Assembly: GCF_036067295.1 (NCBI RefSeq)
Contig: NZ_CP107954.1
Span: 5,518,001 to 5,582,000, forward strand
Length of the DNA stretch: 64,000 nucleotides
Reading direction: 5' to 3'
DNA from: Kribbella sp. NBC_00382
GTDB taxonomy: Bacteria; Actinomycetota; Actinomycetes; Propionibacteriales; Kribbellaceae
In this document: piece after piece, positions 49,488-57,829 of the stretch
Layout of the letters: the number at the start of each line of letters is the position of its first letter
How positions within the stretch are numbered: position 1 is the stretch's first letter
The notes under the pieces: generated by a model
Seen by the model: only the letters and a program-made list of their open reading frames with translations
Told to the model about the DNA's origin: nothing
Database searches by the model: none
Made by a program: the position numbers and the translations under genes

Positions 49488-50677
49488 GCTTCGCGTTCCT
49501 GGGCGAAGCGGACGGACTCGAAGGCGACCAGACCGGTCAGAAGGACAGCCAGTACTGCGAGTTGGCCGAGCGCCGGCACGTGGAGGAGCAGCGGCAGGGC
49601 GGCGACGCAGAGGGCGGCGGTGATCAGGCGGCTGATGCCGAGCTGATGGGTGGTACGCCATTTGAAGCCGACGTGGCCGAGGAGGTAGAGCACGACGCCG
49701 AAGAACAGCGCGTACAGGCCGATGCCCTTCAGCGGGTCGTCGAGGTGGTGGTGCTCGGTGTCACCGACGTATTCCAGGACCTTCTTCAGGCCCAGCGCGA
49801 GCAGCACGATGCCGGCCACCATCGGGAAGTGCAGGAAGGTGTACGCGTCGCGGGCGAGCTTGGGCCGGGTCTCCGTCGGCTCGGCCGCGAGTGCCCGCTC
49901 GCCGTAGATGACGGTCGCGTCGAAGTAGATCCACCACAATGCGGCGGCGACGATCAGGCCGAGCACCGAGGCGACCAGGATCGGCCAGGAGATCGGCAGG
50001 TCGGTGACGCCGACGCCGATCGCGACGATCGACTCGCCCAGCGCGATGATGACGATCAGCCCGTGCCGCTCGGCGAAGTGGGCCGCAGAGCGCAGCCGCC
50101 AGCCACGGGCGTCGACAAGGTAGGTACCGCCGTAGTCCGCAGCCAGTGCGGCCGCCCAGATCAGGGTCTGCGTGGTGCCGTGGAACTGGGACGCGACGAG
50201 CAGCAGCGCCGTAGCGGAGACCATCGCCGGGGCGAACCGTGCGAGCGTCCGGCGCAATACCGGGTCGCCGTCGGCTATCAGCCAGAACAGCCACAGGTGC
50301 ATCGCCCGGAAGACGAAGTATGCGACCGCGATCACCACTGGACCGGGTAGTCCACCAGGCAGGTCGTGGAAGGCCTCCGGGATGGCCAGCGCGATCACGA
50401 ACATCGCCCCCATCGCGGCCAGCATGACGCCCCGGATCGAGCCCTCGTCGGCTTTGACCAGGTTGCACAGCCAGGAGAACCCGATCCAGCTCCACCACAG
50501 CAGGCCGATCAGCAGCACGCCCCGGATCACCCCGGACCAGGTCAGGTCGTGCGCCATCAGCGCGGTGATCTGGGTCAGCGCGAAGACGAAGACCAGATCG
50601 AAGAACAACTCCAGCGTGGTGACCGAATGGTTTTCCGAGGTGGCCTGGGCCTTGATCGGCGTCCGACGTGTGTTCAT
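49463..50677 (-). CDS. LtrA-family membrane protein
   Basis: 404 residues with about ten spans. The family signature at the start is VTTLELFFDLVFVFALTQIT, then WWSWIGFSWL; further on come AAHFAERHGLIVIIALGESIV and FHLPMV-like FLHFPMVAGIVLLALG. LtrA (low-temperature requirement A) proteins are of unknown biochemical role. I use ATG 50677 (MNTRRTPIKAQ) rather than upstream in-frame codons. The C-terminal codons are part of a 31-bp tandem duplication. Confidence 0.9.
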   Translation of the reverse strand: MNTRRTPIKAQATSENHSVTTLELFFDLVFVFALTQITALMAHDLTWSGVIRGVLLIGLLWWSWIGFSWLCNLVKADEGSIRGVMLAAMGAMFVIALAIPEAFHDLPGGLPGPVVIAVAYFVFRAMHLWLFWLIADGDPVLRRTLARFAPAMVSATALLLVASQFHGTTQTLIWAAALAADYGGTYLVDARGWRLRSAAHFAERHGLIVIIALGESIVAIGVGVTDLPISWPILVASVLGLIVAAALWWIYFDATVIYGERALAAEPTETRPKLARDAYTFLHFPMVAGIVLLALGLKKVLEYVGDTEHHHLDDPLKGIGLYALFFGVVLYLLGHVGFKWRTTHQLGISRLITAALCVAALPLLLHVPALGQLAVLAVLLTGLVAFESVRFAQEREALRHGEHA

Positions 50678-50768
50678 GCGCCACATTCTGCACAGCAAAG
50701 GGCCCGTGGCAACCACCCTCGGCCGCCACGGACTCGGAAGGCGATAACCGCTGGTACCGGGAAAGAGA

Positions 50769-50806
50769 AACGGATCGCCACCCCGGGCGGGGAGTGGCGA
50801 TCCGTT
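50769..50806 (-). terminator. Second terminator after the sugar permease gene
   Basis: Perfect 13-bp stem (50769-50781 with 50794-50806) with 12-nt GC-rich loop, downstream of the sugar ABC permease stop (50861) on the leftward transcript and upstream of ltrA. Confidence 0.75.
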
Positions 50807-50818
50807 CGTTGGAACGGC

Positions 50819-50853
50819 GGGCTGCTACCGAGGCAGGGGTCAGGTAGCAGCCC
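50819..50853 (-). terminator. First terminator after the sugar permease gene
   Basis: Perfect 11-bp stem (50819-50829 with 50843-50853), 7 nt past the permease stop. With the next hairpin it forms a double terminator isolating the sugar operon. Confidence 0.7.
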
Positions 50854-50860
50854 ACCGGGT

Positions 50861-52156
50861 CTAGGCCCTGCCGTGCGCCTGACGGCTGCGGCGGCTGAGG
50901 GAGTCGATCGTGACGGCGATCAGCAGGACGCCGGCGGTCACCATGAAGCGAACGCTGGAGTCGAGGCTGAGCAGGGCCAAGCCGTTGGCGATCGACATGA
51001 TCACCAGCGCGCCGAGCAGTGCGGAGTACGCCGAGCCACGGCCACCGAAGAGGCTGGTACCACCGATGACGGCGGCGGCGATCGCGTTCAGGTTGGTGTC
51101 CGCGCCACCGCTGCTCTGGTTGACGGCGATCAGCCGGGCCGCGCCCAGGATGCCGCCGACGGCAGCGAAGGTCGAGCAGGCGGCGAAGACCGACAGGTAG
51201 ATGAACCGGACGTTGATACCGGCACGGCGAGCTGCCTCGACGTTGCCGCCGACCGCCAGCACCGAGCGGCCCCAGCGAGTCTGCCGGATCATGAAGTCGG
51301 CGGCCACCACGAGAGCGACGAACAGCAGGAACATCGCCGACACACCGCGGTCGCCGTTCAGCACGAGGACCGGGACGAACAGCACGAGCGCCAGCGCGAC
51401 CGCCTTGATCGCGATCATCGACGTCGGCGCGGCGGACAGCCCGGCCTTCGTCCGGGAGCTGCGCGTCCGCAGCCGGCTCAGGACGTACAAGGCGACGACC
51501 ACAGCGACCAGCACGTAGGCGACGGCCGGCGGCAGGAAGTCCTGGGTCGCGAACTTCACGATGCCCGAGTCGAACGGGATGTTCAGCGTGCCTTCCTTGC
51601 CCAGCACCAGCAGTTGCAGACCGAGGAAGCCGAGCAGACCGGCCAGCGTGATCACGAAGCTCGGTACGCCGAATCTGGTGAAGAGCGCGCCGTAGAACAA
51701 CCCGATCACCAGACCGAGCAGGGCCGCGACGACCAGCGACAGCACCAGCGGCCAGCCCTTGTTGACGAACGTCACGCCCAGCACCGCGGCGGCCAGACCG
51801 CTGACCGAGCCGACCGAGAGGTCGATCTCGCCGAGCAGCAGGACCAGAACGATGCCGAGGGCAATGACTCCGACCGAGGTGGTCTGCAGGGTCAGGTTGA
51901 CCAGGTTGCGGCTGGTCAGGAAGGAGCTGTTGGCGATCTGGAAGACCGCCCAGATGATGATCAGGCCGATCACGACCGGGACCGAGCCCAGGTCGCCGGA
52001 GCGCAGCCGCGAGGTGAAGGCGGAGACCGCGCCGCCGATGCCGTGGCTGGCGATCAGGCGCTCGTCCTGGAGATCGGCGGGCAGTGCGGCCGCGTCGTGC
52101 GTCTCGGGCACAGCGTCCTGCACGGGTGCCTGCGATCCGTCGACCGGGGTGGTCAT
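50861..52156 (-). CDS. Sugar ABC transporter permease (XylH/RbsC family)
   Basis: 431 residues with about ten to twelve spans. Family features: SSFLTSRNLVNLTLQTTSVG, LVLLLGEIDLSVGSVSGLAA (BPD_transp_2 signature), FVITLAGLLGFLGLQLL, AVGGNVEAARRAGINV and AAVIGGTSLFGGRGS. Imports a monosaccharide with the ATPase and binding protein upstream. The length and the XylH-like extended loop favour xylose or a related pentose, but this is not certain. The ATG overlaps the ATPase stop (ATGA). Confidence 0.92.
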   Translation of the reverse strand: MTTPVDGSQAPVQDAVPETHDAAALPADLQDERLIASHGIGGAVSAFTSRLRSGDLGSVPVVIGLIIIWAVFQIANSSFLTSRNLVNLTLQTTSVGVIALGIVLVLLLGEIDLSVGSVSGLAAAVLGVTFVNKGWPLVLSLVVAALLGLVIGLFYGALFTRFGVPSFVITLAGLLGFLGLQLLVLGKEGTLNIPFDSGIVKFATQDFLPPAVAYVLVAVVVALYVLSRLRTRSSRTKAGLSAAPTSMIAIKAVALALVLFVPVLVLNGDRGVSAMFLLFVALVVAADFMIRQTRWGRSVLAVGGNVEAARRAGINVRFIYLSVFAACSTFAAVGGILGAARLIAVNQSSGGADTNLNAIAAAVIGGTSLFGGRGSAYSALLGALVIMSIANGLALLSLDSSVRFMVTAGVLLIAVTIDSLSRRSRQAHGRA

Positions 52157-52965
52157 GATGCGGAACCTTCCTGCTGGGTCCGGCGCGCCGCGCGCTCGGA
52201 GACTGCGTTGTCCGTGGCACCGGTGATCGCGGCGATGATGTCCTGGGACTTCGTCTCGGCGACGTCGAAGACCCCGTTGTTGCGGCCCAGGCGCAGGACC
52301 GCGACCCGGTCCGCGACCGCCATCACGTCGGCCATGTTGTGGCTGATCAGGATCACCGCGAGGCCACGCTCGCGGAGGCGCTCGACCAGGTTGAGTACCT
52401 CGGCTGTCTGCGCGACACCGAGGGCGGCGGTCGGCTCGTCGAGCATCACGACCTTCGGCTGGCCGAGCAGGCTGCGGGCGATCGCGACCGTCTGGCGCTG
52501 ACCGCCGGACAGGCTGGCGACCGGGATCCGGACGCTGGGGATCTTGGCGGACAGCTGGCGGAGCAGTTCCCAGGAGGAGCGTTCCATCTCGACCTCGTCG
52601 AGCACCTTGCCCTTGCGCAGTTCGCGACCGAGGTACAGGTTCGCGACGACGTCGAGGTTGTCGCACAGGGCCAGGTCCTGGAACACGGTGGCGATGCCGA
52701 GCTGCTGAGCCTCGGCCGGGCTGTGCACCCGTACCTCCCGCCCGTCGAACACCATCGTGCCGTCGTCGGCGGTGTAGACGCCGGCGATGGTCTTGACCAG
52801 CGTCGACTTGCCGGCGCCGTTGTCGCCGACCAGGGCGAGCACTTCACCAGCGCGCACGTCCAGCTCGATGTTCTTGAGCGCCTGGACGGCGCCGAAGCGC
52901 TTGGAGACACCCCGTAGCGCCAGCACCGTGCCGGCGGCCGTGACAGGGGTGGGTGTGACAGTCAT
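52153..52965 (-). CDS. Sugar ABC transporter ATP-binding protein, single-domain
   Basis: 270 residues. Walker A GDNGAGKST, VFQDLALCDNLDVVANLYLG, signature LSGGQRQTVAIARSL and Walker B VVMLDEPTAALG are intact. Typical RbsA/XylG proteins are about 500 residues with two ATPase halves; this is a single half, as in many actinobacterial FrcA/XylG-like systems, and would dimerise. ATG 52965. Overlaps the permease gene by 4 bp. Confidence 0.93.
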   Translation of the reverse strand: MTVTPTPVTAAGTVLALRGVSKRFGAVQALKNIELDVRAGEVLALVGDNGAGKSTLVKTIAGVYTADDGTMVFDGREVRVHSPAEAQQLGIATVFQDLALCDNLDVVANLYLGRELRKGKVLDEVEMERSSWELLRQLSAKIPSVRIPVASLSGGQRQTVAIARSLLGQPKVVMLDEPTAALGVAQTAEVLNLVERLRERGLAVILISHNMADVMAVADRVAVLRLGRNNGVFDVAETKSQDIIAAITGATDNAVSERAARRTQQEGSAS

Positions 52966-53087
52966 CGATCAGCCTCCTGAGGGCTTGCTATCCGGCTTCG
53001 GTCCGGGTGGGCACTGGGTGCCCACCCGGACCTCGGCTCTGCTTGGTCACGGCCCGGGGGCGGGCCGGTATCCGTTGAGGCCGGGAG

Positions 53088-54167
53088 TTACTTGAGGCCG
53101 GCGGCAGCGCAGGCCGCGGCGAACGACGCGGTGCAGATGTCGGAGACCTTGTAGATGCCGTCCTTCACCACAGTGTCGTTGATGTTGGCCTTGGTGACGG
53201 CGATCGGGTCGAGAATCGTGGCCGGAACACCCTTGAAGTCACCGGTCGACTCGGCCTTGCCGCCGTTCGCGAGGGCAACGGCTGCCTTGGCGGCGGCGGT
53301 GGCCTGCGGCTTGACGGCCTTGTAGATCGTCATCAGCTGGTCGCCGGAGACGATCCGCTGGATCGCGGCGAGCTCGGAGTCCTGACCGGTGACCGGCGGC
53401 AGCGGCTTCACGCCACCACCCTTGAGGGCTGCGATAGCGCCACCAGCGGTACCGTCGTTGGCTGCGTACACGCCGATCAGGCCGGACTTGATGGCGCTGA
53501 GCTGCCCTTCCATCCACGCCTGGGCCTTGTCCGGGCTCCAGTCCGGGGTGTCGAACTCAGCGGCGATCTTGAAGCCGGAGCTGTCGAGCACGCTGTGCGC
53601 GCCCTTCTTGAAGTCGGCCGCGTTCGGGTCGGTCGGCGAGCCGTTGATCTCGGCGATGTTGCCCGACGTCTTGCCGGCCGCCTTGAGGGCGTCGACCAGG
53701 GTCTGCGCCTGCAGCTTGCCGACGGCCTCGTTCTCGAACGAGACGTAGTAGTTCGCGCCCTCGATGAAGCGGTCGTAGGCGATGACCGGGACGTTCTGCG
53801 CCTTCGCGGCGGCGACGACACCGGCGGCGGCCTTGCCGTCGACCGGGTCGAGCACGAGGACCTTGGCGCCCTGGGTCAGCGCGGCCTCGGCCTGGGTCTG
53901 CTGCTTGGCGGCATCCTGGTCGGCGTTGCTGTAGATCAGCTCACAGCTCGCGCACTCGGCCTTGAGGGCCTCGGTGAACAGCGGGCGGTCGAGCGCCTCG
54001 TAGCGAGTCGTCTTCGACTCGGGGAGCAGCAGGGCGATCTTGCCGCCCTTGCTGTCACCGCCGCCAGCGGTGTCGGACTTGTCGTCCGACCCACAGGCCA
54101 CCAGTGAGAGGGCAAGGGCCGATACGGCGATGCCGAGGCCGACAAGACGGGTTGGTGAGACGGACAT
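53088..54167 (-). CDS. Sugar-binding lipoprotein (XylF/periplasmic-binding-protein family)
   Basis: 359 residues. Signal peptide with lipobox LSLVACGS, then a Gly-rich linker. The two-lobed fold shows KIALLLPESKTTRYEALDRP, YSNADQDAAKQQTQAEAALT, VLVLDPVDGKAAA, VPVIAYDRFI, YYVSFENEAVGKLQA and VYAANDGTAGGAIAAL, the pattern of xylose-type binding proteins. ATG 54167 follows AAGGAG. Two 12-bp palindromes at 54229-54253 lie upstream and are the likely ROK operator. Confidence 0.92.
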   Translation of the reverse strand: MSVSPTRLVGLGIAVSALALSLVACGSDDKSDTAGGGDSKGGKIALLLPESKTTRYEALDRPLFTEALKAECASCELIYSNADQDAAKQQTQAEAALTQGAKVLVLDPVDGKAAAGVVAAAKAQNVPVIAYDRFIEGANYYVSFENEAVGKLQAQTLVDALKAAGKTSGNIAEINGSPTDPNAADFKKGAHSVLDSSGFKIAAEFDTPDWSPDKAQAWMEGQLSAIKSGLIGVYAANDGTAGGAIAALKGGGVKPLPPVTGQDSELAAIQRIVSGDQLMTIYKAVKPQATAAAKAAVALANGGKAESTGDFKGVPATILDPIAVTKANINDTVVKDGIYKVSDICTASFAAACAAAGLK

Positions 54168-54228
54168 AGAGCGACTCCTTGACGTGAGGGCCCGAGTAGG
54201 CCTGAGCAGAGTCAAGACCCAGAACCGA

Positions 54229-54253
54229 CTTGACGTCAAGGCTTGAATTCAAG
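54229..54253. promoter_or_regulatory. Tandem palindromic operator for the ROK regulator
   Basis: CTTGACGTCAAG (54229-54240) and CTTGAATTCAAG (54242-54253) are perfect 12-bp palindromes 1 bp apart with the same CTTGA/TCAAG arms. A further GTCAAG half-site lies at 54211-54216. They sit between the ROK gene and the binding-protein gene, about 62-86 bp before the latter's start. Confidence 0.75.
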
Positions 54254-54270
54254 AAATAGACATATCGTTG

Positions 54271-55461
54271 TTACACGGTTGTCTCGAGCGCCCTGGCTGT
54301 CCGGGCATGGCTCAGCACGGATGCCAACTGAATGGCACCGAGCACATCCGCATCGTCACCGAGCTCGGCCGGCCGGAGCTCGACGGTGGCGGCGGCGCTC
54401 GGGATCGCGCATCGGTCGAGGGCCTCGCGCAGCGGCAGCATGATCAGCTCGCCGGCCTCGGCCATCTTGCCGCCGACCACGATCACCTCAGGGTTGAACA
54501 GGTTCACCAGACCCGCGATCGCGACCCCGACCCGGCGGCCCGCGTCCTCGATCACCCTTCTGCAGCCGAGATCACCGGCCAGGGCCCGGGTGACGATGTC
54601 CCGGAGTCTGAGTGCTCCGTGGGAGGCCTGCAGGCTCGCCAACAGCGCGCGGGAGCCGACGAAGGTGTCGAGGCAGCCGCGGTTGCCGCAGCGGCAGATC
54701 GGGCCGTTCTCGTCGATGGTGAGGTGGCCGATCTCGCCCGCAGTACCGGCTGAGCCGCGGAAGACCTCGCCGCCGAGCACGATGCCGGCGCCGACGCCGT
54801 AAGAGAACTTGATGTAGCAACCGTGTTTCACGCCGCGCAACGCGCCTTCGCGGAGTTCACCTAGTGCAGCCAGGTTGGCGGTGTTGTCGAGCGCGACCGG
54901 GGCGCGCAGGTGGCCGGCCATCGCCTCGGCGACGTTGACGCCGCGCCAGCCGGGCAGTACCGCGTCGGAGCCGGCCTCGCCGCTGACCGAGTCGACCGGC
55001 GCGGGCAGGCCGAAGCCGATCGCGCCGATGTCCTCGACGCTCGCGTTGACCGTCTCGCAGAGATCGGCGAGCAGCCGGGCGGCGCGCTCCATCCCGTCGT
55101 CGGCGACGTGGTCGGCCTGGAGCGGCATCAGTTGCTGGGCGAGGATCTCGCGGCTCTCGGAGGCGATCGCGACCCGGACGTCCCGCTCGCCGAATGCGAC
55201 CCCGGCCAGCAGCGCTCCGCCGGAGGCCAGCGACACCAGTACTGCGCGGCGGCCGTTGCGGATGCTGCGGGACAGCCCGACCATGCCGGCCTGGTCGAGC
55301 TCCTTGACCATGTTCGACACGGTCGCGGCGGACAACCCGGAGGCCGCGGCGATCTCGACCTGCGTGAGCGGACCGTGCTGCCGGACAACCCCCAGGACGC
55401 GCTCGCGGTTGGCTTCGCGGAGCGAAGCCTGCGAGCCAGGCGCTGGGCGGGTTGCGTTCAT
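54271..55461 (-). CDS. ROK family transcriptional regulator (XylR/NagC-like)
   Basis: 396 residues. N-terminal wHTH: LTQVEIAAASGLSAATVSNM. The sugar-kinase-like domain has GIGAGIV-type YGVGAGIVLGG, GEIGHLTID and the ROK zinc motif CRCGNRGCLDTF. ROK repressors release DNA on binding a sugar. The gene is directly upstream of the sugar importer and reads the same way. ATG 55461, 6 nt after TATCTT, suggests leaderless expression. Confidence 0.93.
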   Translation of the reverse strand: MNATRPAPGSQASLREANRERVLGVVRQHGPLTQVEIAAASGLSAATVSNMVKELDQAGMVGLSRSIRNGRRAVLVSLASGGALLAGVAFGERDVRVAIASESREILAQQLMPLQADHVADDGMERAARLLADLCETVNASVEDIGAIGFGLPAPVDSVSGEAGSDAVLPGWRGVNVAEAMAGHLRAPVALDNTANLAALGELREGALRGVKHGCYIKFSYGVGAGIVLGGEVFRGSAGTAGEIGHLTIDENGPICRCGNRGCLDTFVGSRALLASLQASHGALRLRDIVTRALAGDLGCRRVIEDAGRRVGVAIAGLVNLFNPEVIVVGGKMAEAGELIMLPLREALDRCAIPSAAATVELRPAELGDDADVLGAIQLASVLSHARTARALETTV

Positions 55462-55717
55462 TACATAAAGATAACGGATCGCGGGCGATTCGTTCCCGAA
55501 CTGCCGTAATGGAATCTCCGGGTAACCGTCACGTGTCCTCACCGTTACGCGTAGTGCTGCCCACCCCCGTGCCGGAAAGGACACTAATGCACGCCCCCCT
55601 GCCCTGATCCCGGCGACCCGCGCCAGCCACCGATGAGAGCGCACACACCCGCCACCCACCACTCACCACCCGCCACTCACCACCCGCCCGAGTCCCACCC
55701 GCCGCCTCACTCCGCCG

Positions 55718-55808
55718 CCATTTCGGTGGACAACCCCTGAGATTGTGGGTTGCCCGCCGGGATTCAGGGGTGGCAACCCACCAATTCAGGGGTTAACCAC
55801 CGAAATGG
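55718..55808. repeat. Nested three-helix inverted repeat
   Basis: Three collinear perfect helices: 55718-55729 with 55797-55808 (12 bp), 55732-55740 with 55786-55794 (9 bp) and 55745-55754 with 55772-55781 (10 bp). They are separated by 2-nt and 4-nt internal loops and capped by 17 nt. It could be a palindromic mobile element, a structured RNA or a terminator. Confidence 0.8.
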
Positions 55809-55910
55809 TGAGCGAGCTGCCAGCCGCCGCGTGCTGCCGGTGGGCCTTGGCTCTCTGCTTCGCCGGCACCTCAACTCCTGCGTGCGGATTTCTTACGGTC
55901 GGGAGTGAGT

Positions 55911-55980
55911 ACCTTGAACACCATCTGGTGGGTGTGGACAAGGTGTGCGGTGTCCGAGGTCACCAGATGGTGTTGAAGGT
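55911..55980 (-). terminator. 20-bp-arm inverted repeat behind cobS
   Basis: 55911-55930 pairs with 55961-55980 with one mismatch around a 30-nt loop, 26 nt past the cobS stop. It shares ACCTTGAACA and GTCCGAGGTC with the amidase terminator region at 7974-8009. Confidence 0.7.
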
Positions 55981-56006
55981 CGCCAGTGCGGGGTGGGTTG
56001 GGGCGG

Positions 56007-56993
56007 TTAGGTGGTGAAGGCCAGCACCAGGAGCGTCGTGGGGAGGGCGAGTTCGACGGTGGCGCCGAGGGTGTCGCCGGTGATGCCGCCGAGGGATTTC
56101 CTGGTACGCCGGGTCGCGGCGAAGCTCAGCAAGACGGCTGCCAGCACCGCGATGGCGGCACCGAGGATGGTGAGGTCGAGCGTGGACAGGCCGAGCCAGT
56201 GCGCCAGTTGGGTATTGCCGGGGGAGTAGTTGAAGGTGCTGTCGTACGGCCGGCTGGTGGGCGGGTAGGACTGGCCAGTGACGATGCTCAGGGTCTCGTG
56301 GGCTCGGTCCTGCGAGGAGCCGCCGCTGAAGAGGCCGCCGACTGGGATGCTGCCCTCGTCGCTGTACGACCACCAGCCGAGGGCCGTGGAGCGGGAGGCG
56401 AGCCAGCCGACGGTGGCGGCGCCGGCGGTGGCCACGAGGGTGAGTAGCAGGGCGGCGTACGGGCGGACTGTGCCGGCGACCATGGCGCCGAGGCCGTCGG
56501 GGCGGGCGGACGGTACCGAGGTGCGGCAGGACCAGGGGAGGGTGAGGCGGCTGGCGACGCCGGCAATCAGCAGTGCTTGCCAGCCGAAGCCGTTCTGGAC
56601 GCAGGCCTGCAGCGCGGCGACGTCGATCAGCAGCACGGCCGCAATCGAGACGACACCGAACGGCCCGATATCGCTCTGCTTCATGATCCGCAGCTTGGTC
56701 TCGCGATCACGCCGGCTGCCGAACCCGTCAGCGCTGTCCGCCAGCCCGTCCAGATGCAATACACCTGATAAGGCCATCAGCACGATGACTCCCAGTACCG
56801 CCGCCAGCAACGGCGCATCGGGCTTCACCCGGTGGGCCCCATAAACCACCAGCCCGGCAATCCCACCCAGCACCAACCCCACCAGCGGAGCCAGCGCCAT
56901 CGCCCGCCCGGCCACCCGCCGATCGACGTTCCCCGGCGTCCCCGCAGGCAGTACCGACAACGTCCCGAACGCCAGCCTCAACCCATCAACCAT
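56007..56993 (-). CDS. cobS: Adenosylcobinamide-GDP ribazoletransferase, with insertion
   Basis: Joins alpha-ribazole to GDP-cobinamide, the last cobalamin assembly step; membrane-bound. The 328 residues contain LSGVLHLDGLADSADGFGSR, ETKLRIMKQSDIGPFGVV and the terminal GGITGDTLGATVEL. The family is usually about 250 residues; here a stretch of about 70 (approximately 205-275, rich in Ser, Gly and Tyr) is inserted between two spans. Whether it is extracytoplasmic is unknown. ATG 56993. The adjacent cobU and ECF genes form a cobalamin group. Confidence 0.93.
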   Translation of the reverse strand: MVDGLRLAFGTLSVLPAGTPGNVDRRVAGRAMALAPLVGLVLGGIAGLVVYGAHRVKPDAPLLAAVLGVIVLMALSGVLHLDGLADSADGFGSRRDRETKLRIMKQSDIGPFGVVSIAAVLLIDVAALQACVQNGFGWQALLIAGVASRLTLPWSCRTSVPSARPDGLGAMVAGTVRPYAALLLTLVATAGAATVGWLASRSTALGWWSYSDEGSIPVGGLFSGGSSQDRAHETLSIVTGQSYPPTSRPYDSTFNYSPGNTQLAHWLGLSTLDLTILGAAIAVLAAVLLSFAATRRTRKSLGGITGDTLGATVELALPTTLLVLAFTT

Positions 56994-57050
56994 CTAGCGA
57001 CCCTCCCAGCCGACGCAGAAACCATCCGATCGCTCACCTAGCTGACCCCC

Positions 57051-57103
57051 ACCACCCGGCCGCGCTTGCGGCCAGCCCTCACCACCCGGCCGCGCTTGCG
57101 GCC
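57051..57103. repeat. Two 30-bp-period hairpin repeats after cobU
   Basis: ACCACCCGGCC plus GCGCTTGCGGCC occurs at 57051-57073 and 57081-57103. Each copy folds as GGCCGC-GCTT-GCGGCC. A third stem (57104-57110 with 57123-57129) abuts the cobU stop. Likely terminator array. Confidence 0.7.
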
Positions 57104-57127
57104 GACCGCCACCCGCGCGGTCGGCGG

Positions 57128-57829
57128 TCAGAGCGCGACGGTCCGGCCAGCGACGCACCACAGCACCGTCTCCGATCGTCTGGCGAGGGTAGCGTTCACG
57201 CGGCCCATCAGGTCGCGGTAGAGCCGGGTGCCGGCGTCGGCGGGTACCACCCCGGACCCCACTTCGTTGCTCACGGCAACCACCAGCCTGGTGGTTGCAG
57301 ACCAGGCGTCGGCGAGGCGCTCGATGCGTTTCTCCACCTCGGCTGCCCGGCTGTAGTCGCTCCAGACCTCGCACTCGTCCATCGTGCGGGCGAGCCAGAG
57401 CGTGAAGCAGTCGATCAGCAACGGCGGTCCGGCCGTCTCCAGCAGCGGGACGAGGTCGATGGTCTCGACCAGCCCCCAGGACGCGGGTCGCCGGGAGCGA
57501 TGGAGAGCGATTCGCTCAGCCCACTCCGGATCAGCAGACCCGTCTCCTCCGGTAGCCACATAGATGGTGTCAGCATGGTCGGCCAGTAGTCGCTCCGCTT
57601 CGGTTGACTTGCCAGAGCGAGCACCGCCGAGCACCAGCATCCGTTGCGCCGCCATTGGCGCCGTCCACGACAACTGCTCGCCCGCAGGCGTCAGTACGTC
57701 GTACCGGAGGCCGCTGACTGTCCTGGTCGTCGTCACCTCGTAGCCGGCCGCAGCGACGACTCCGTCGGCGCCGAGGCGGAGTACGCCGTCGACCACCGCG
57801 CCGTCGGGTCCAGTGATCAGCTCAGCCAC
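57128..57829 (-). CDS. cobU: Adenosylcobinamide kinase/guanylyltransferase with N-terminal extension
   Basis: Phosphorylates and guanylylates adenosylcobinamide. The CobU domain begins near residue 62 with RMLVLGGARSGKSTEAERLL (Walker A), then YVATGGDGSADPEWAERIALHRSRRP-type region, LIDCFTLWLARTM, VSNEVGSGVVPADAGTRLYR and the C-terminal WCVAGRTVAL. The first about 60 residues (AELITGPDGAVVDGVLRL, YEVTTTRTVSGLRYDVLTP) are not part of CobU as I know it. GTG 57829 overlaps the upstream ECF gene by 8 bp and has GAGGGG before it, supporting the long form; an internal ATG near residue 59 is the alternative. Confidence 0.9.
   Translation of the reverse strand: MAELITGPDGAVVDGVLRLGADGVVAAAGYEVTTTRTVSGLRYDVLTPAGEQLSWTAPMAAQRMLVLGGARSGKSTEAERLLADHADTIYVATGGDGSADPEWAERIALHRSRRPASWGLVETIDLVPLLETAGPPLLIDCFTLWLARTMDECEVWSDYSRAAEVEKRIERLADAWSATTRLVVAVSNEVGSGVVPADAGTRLYRDLMGRVNATLARRSETVLWCVAGRTVAL

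Larger units (their letters stand above)
55462..56006. other. 545-bp intergenic region with two large inverted repeats
   Basis: No coding sequence recognised. From left to right it holds the ROK promoter (about 55468-55500), a C/A-rich tract with CCAC/CCCGCCACTCA units (about 55625-55700), a nested 91-nt hairpin (55718-55808), and a second hairpin (55911-55980) behind cobS. GC and strand asymmetry in the tract are unusual for this window. Confidence 0.6.
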
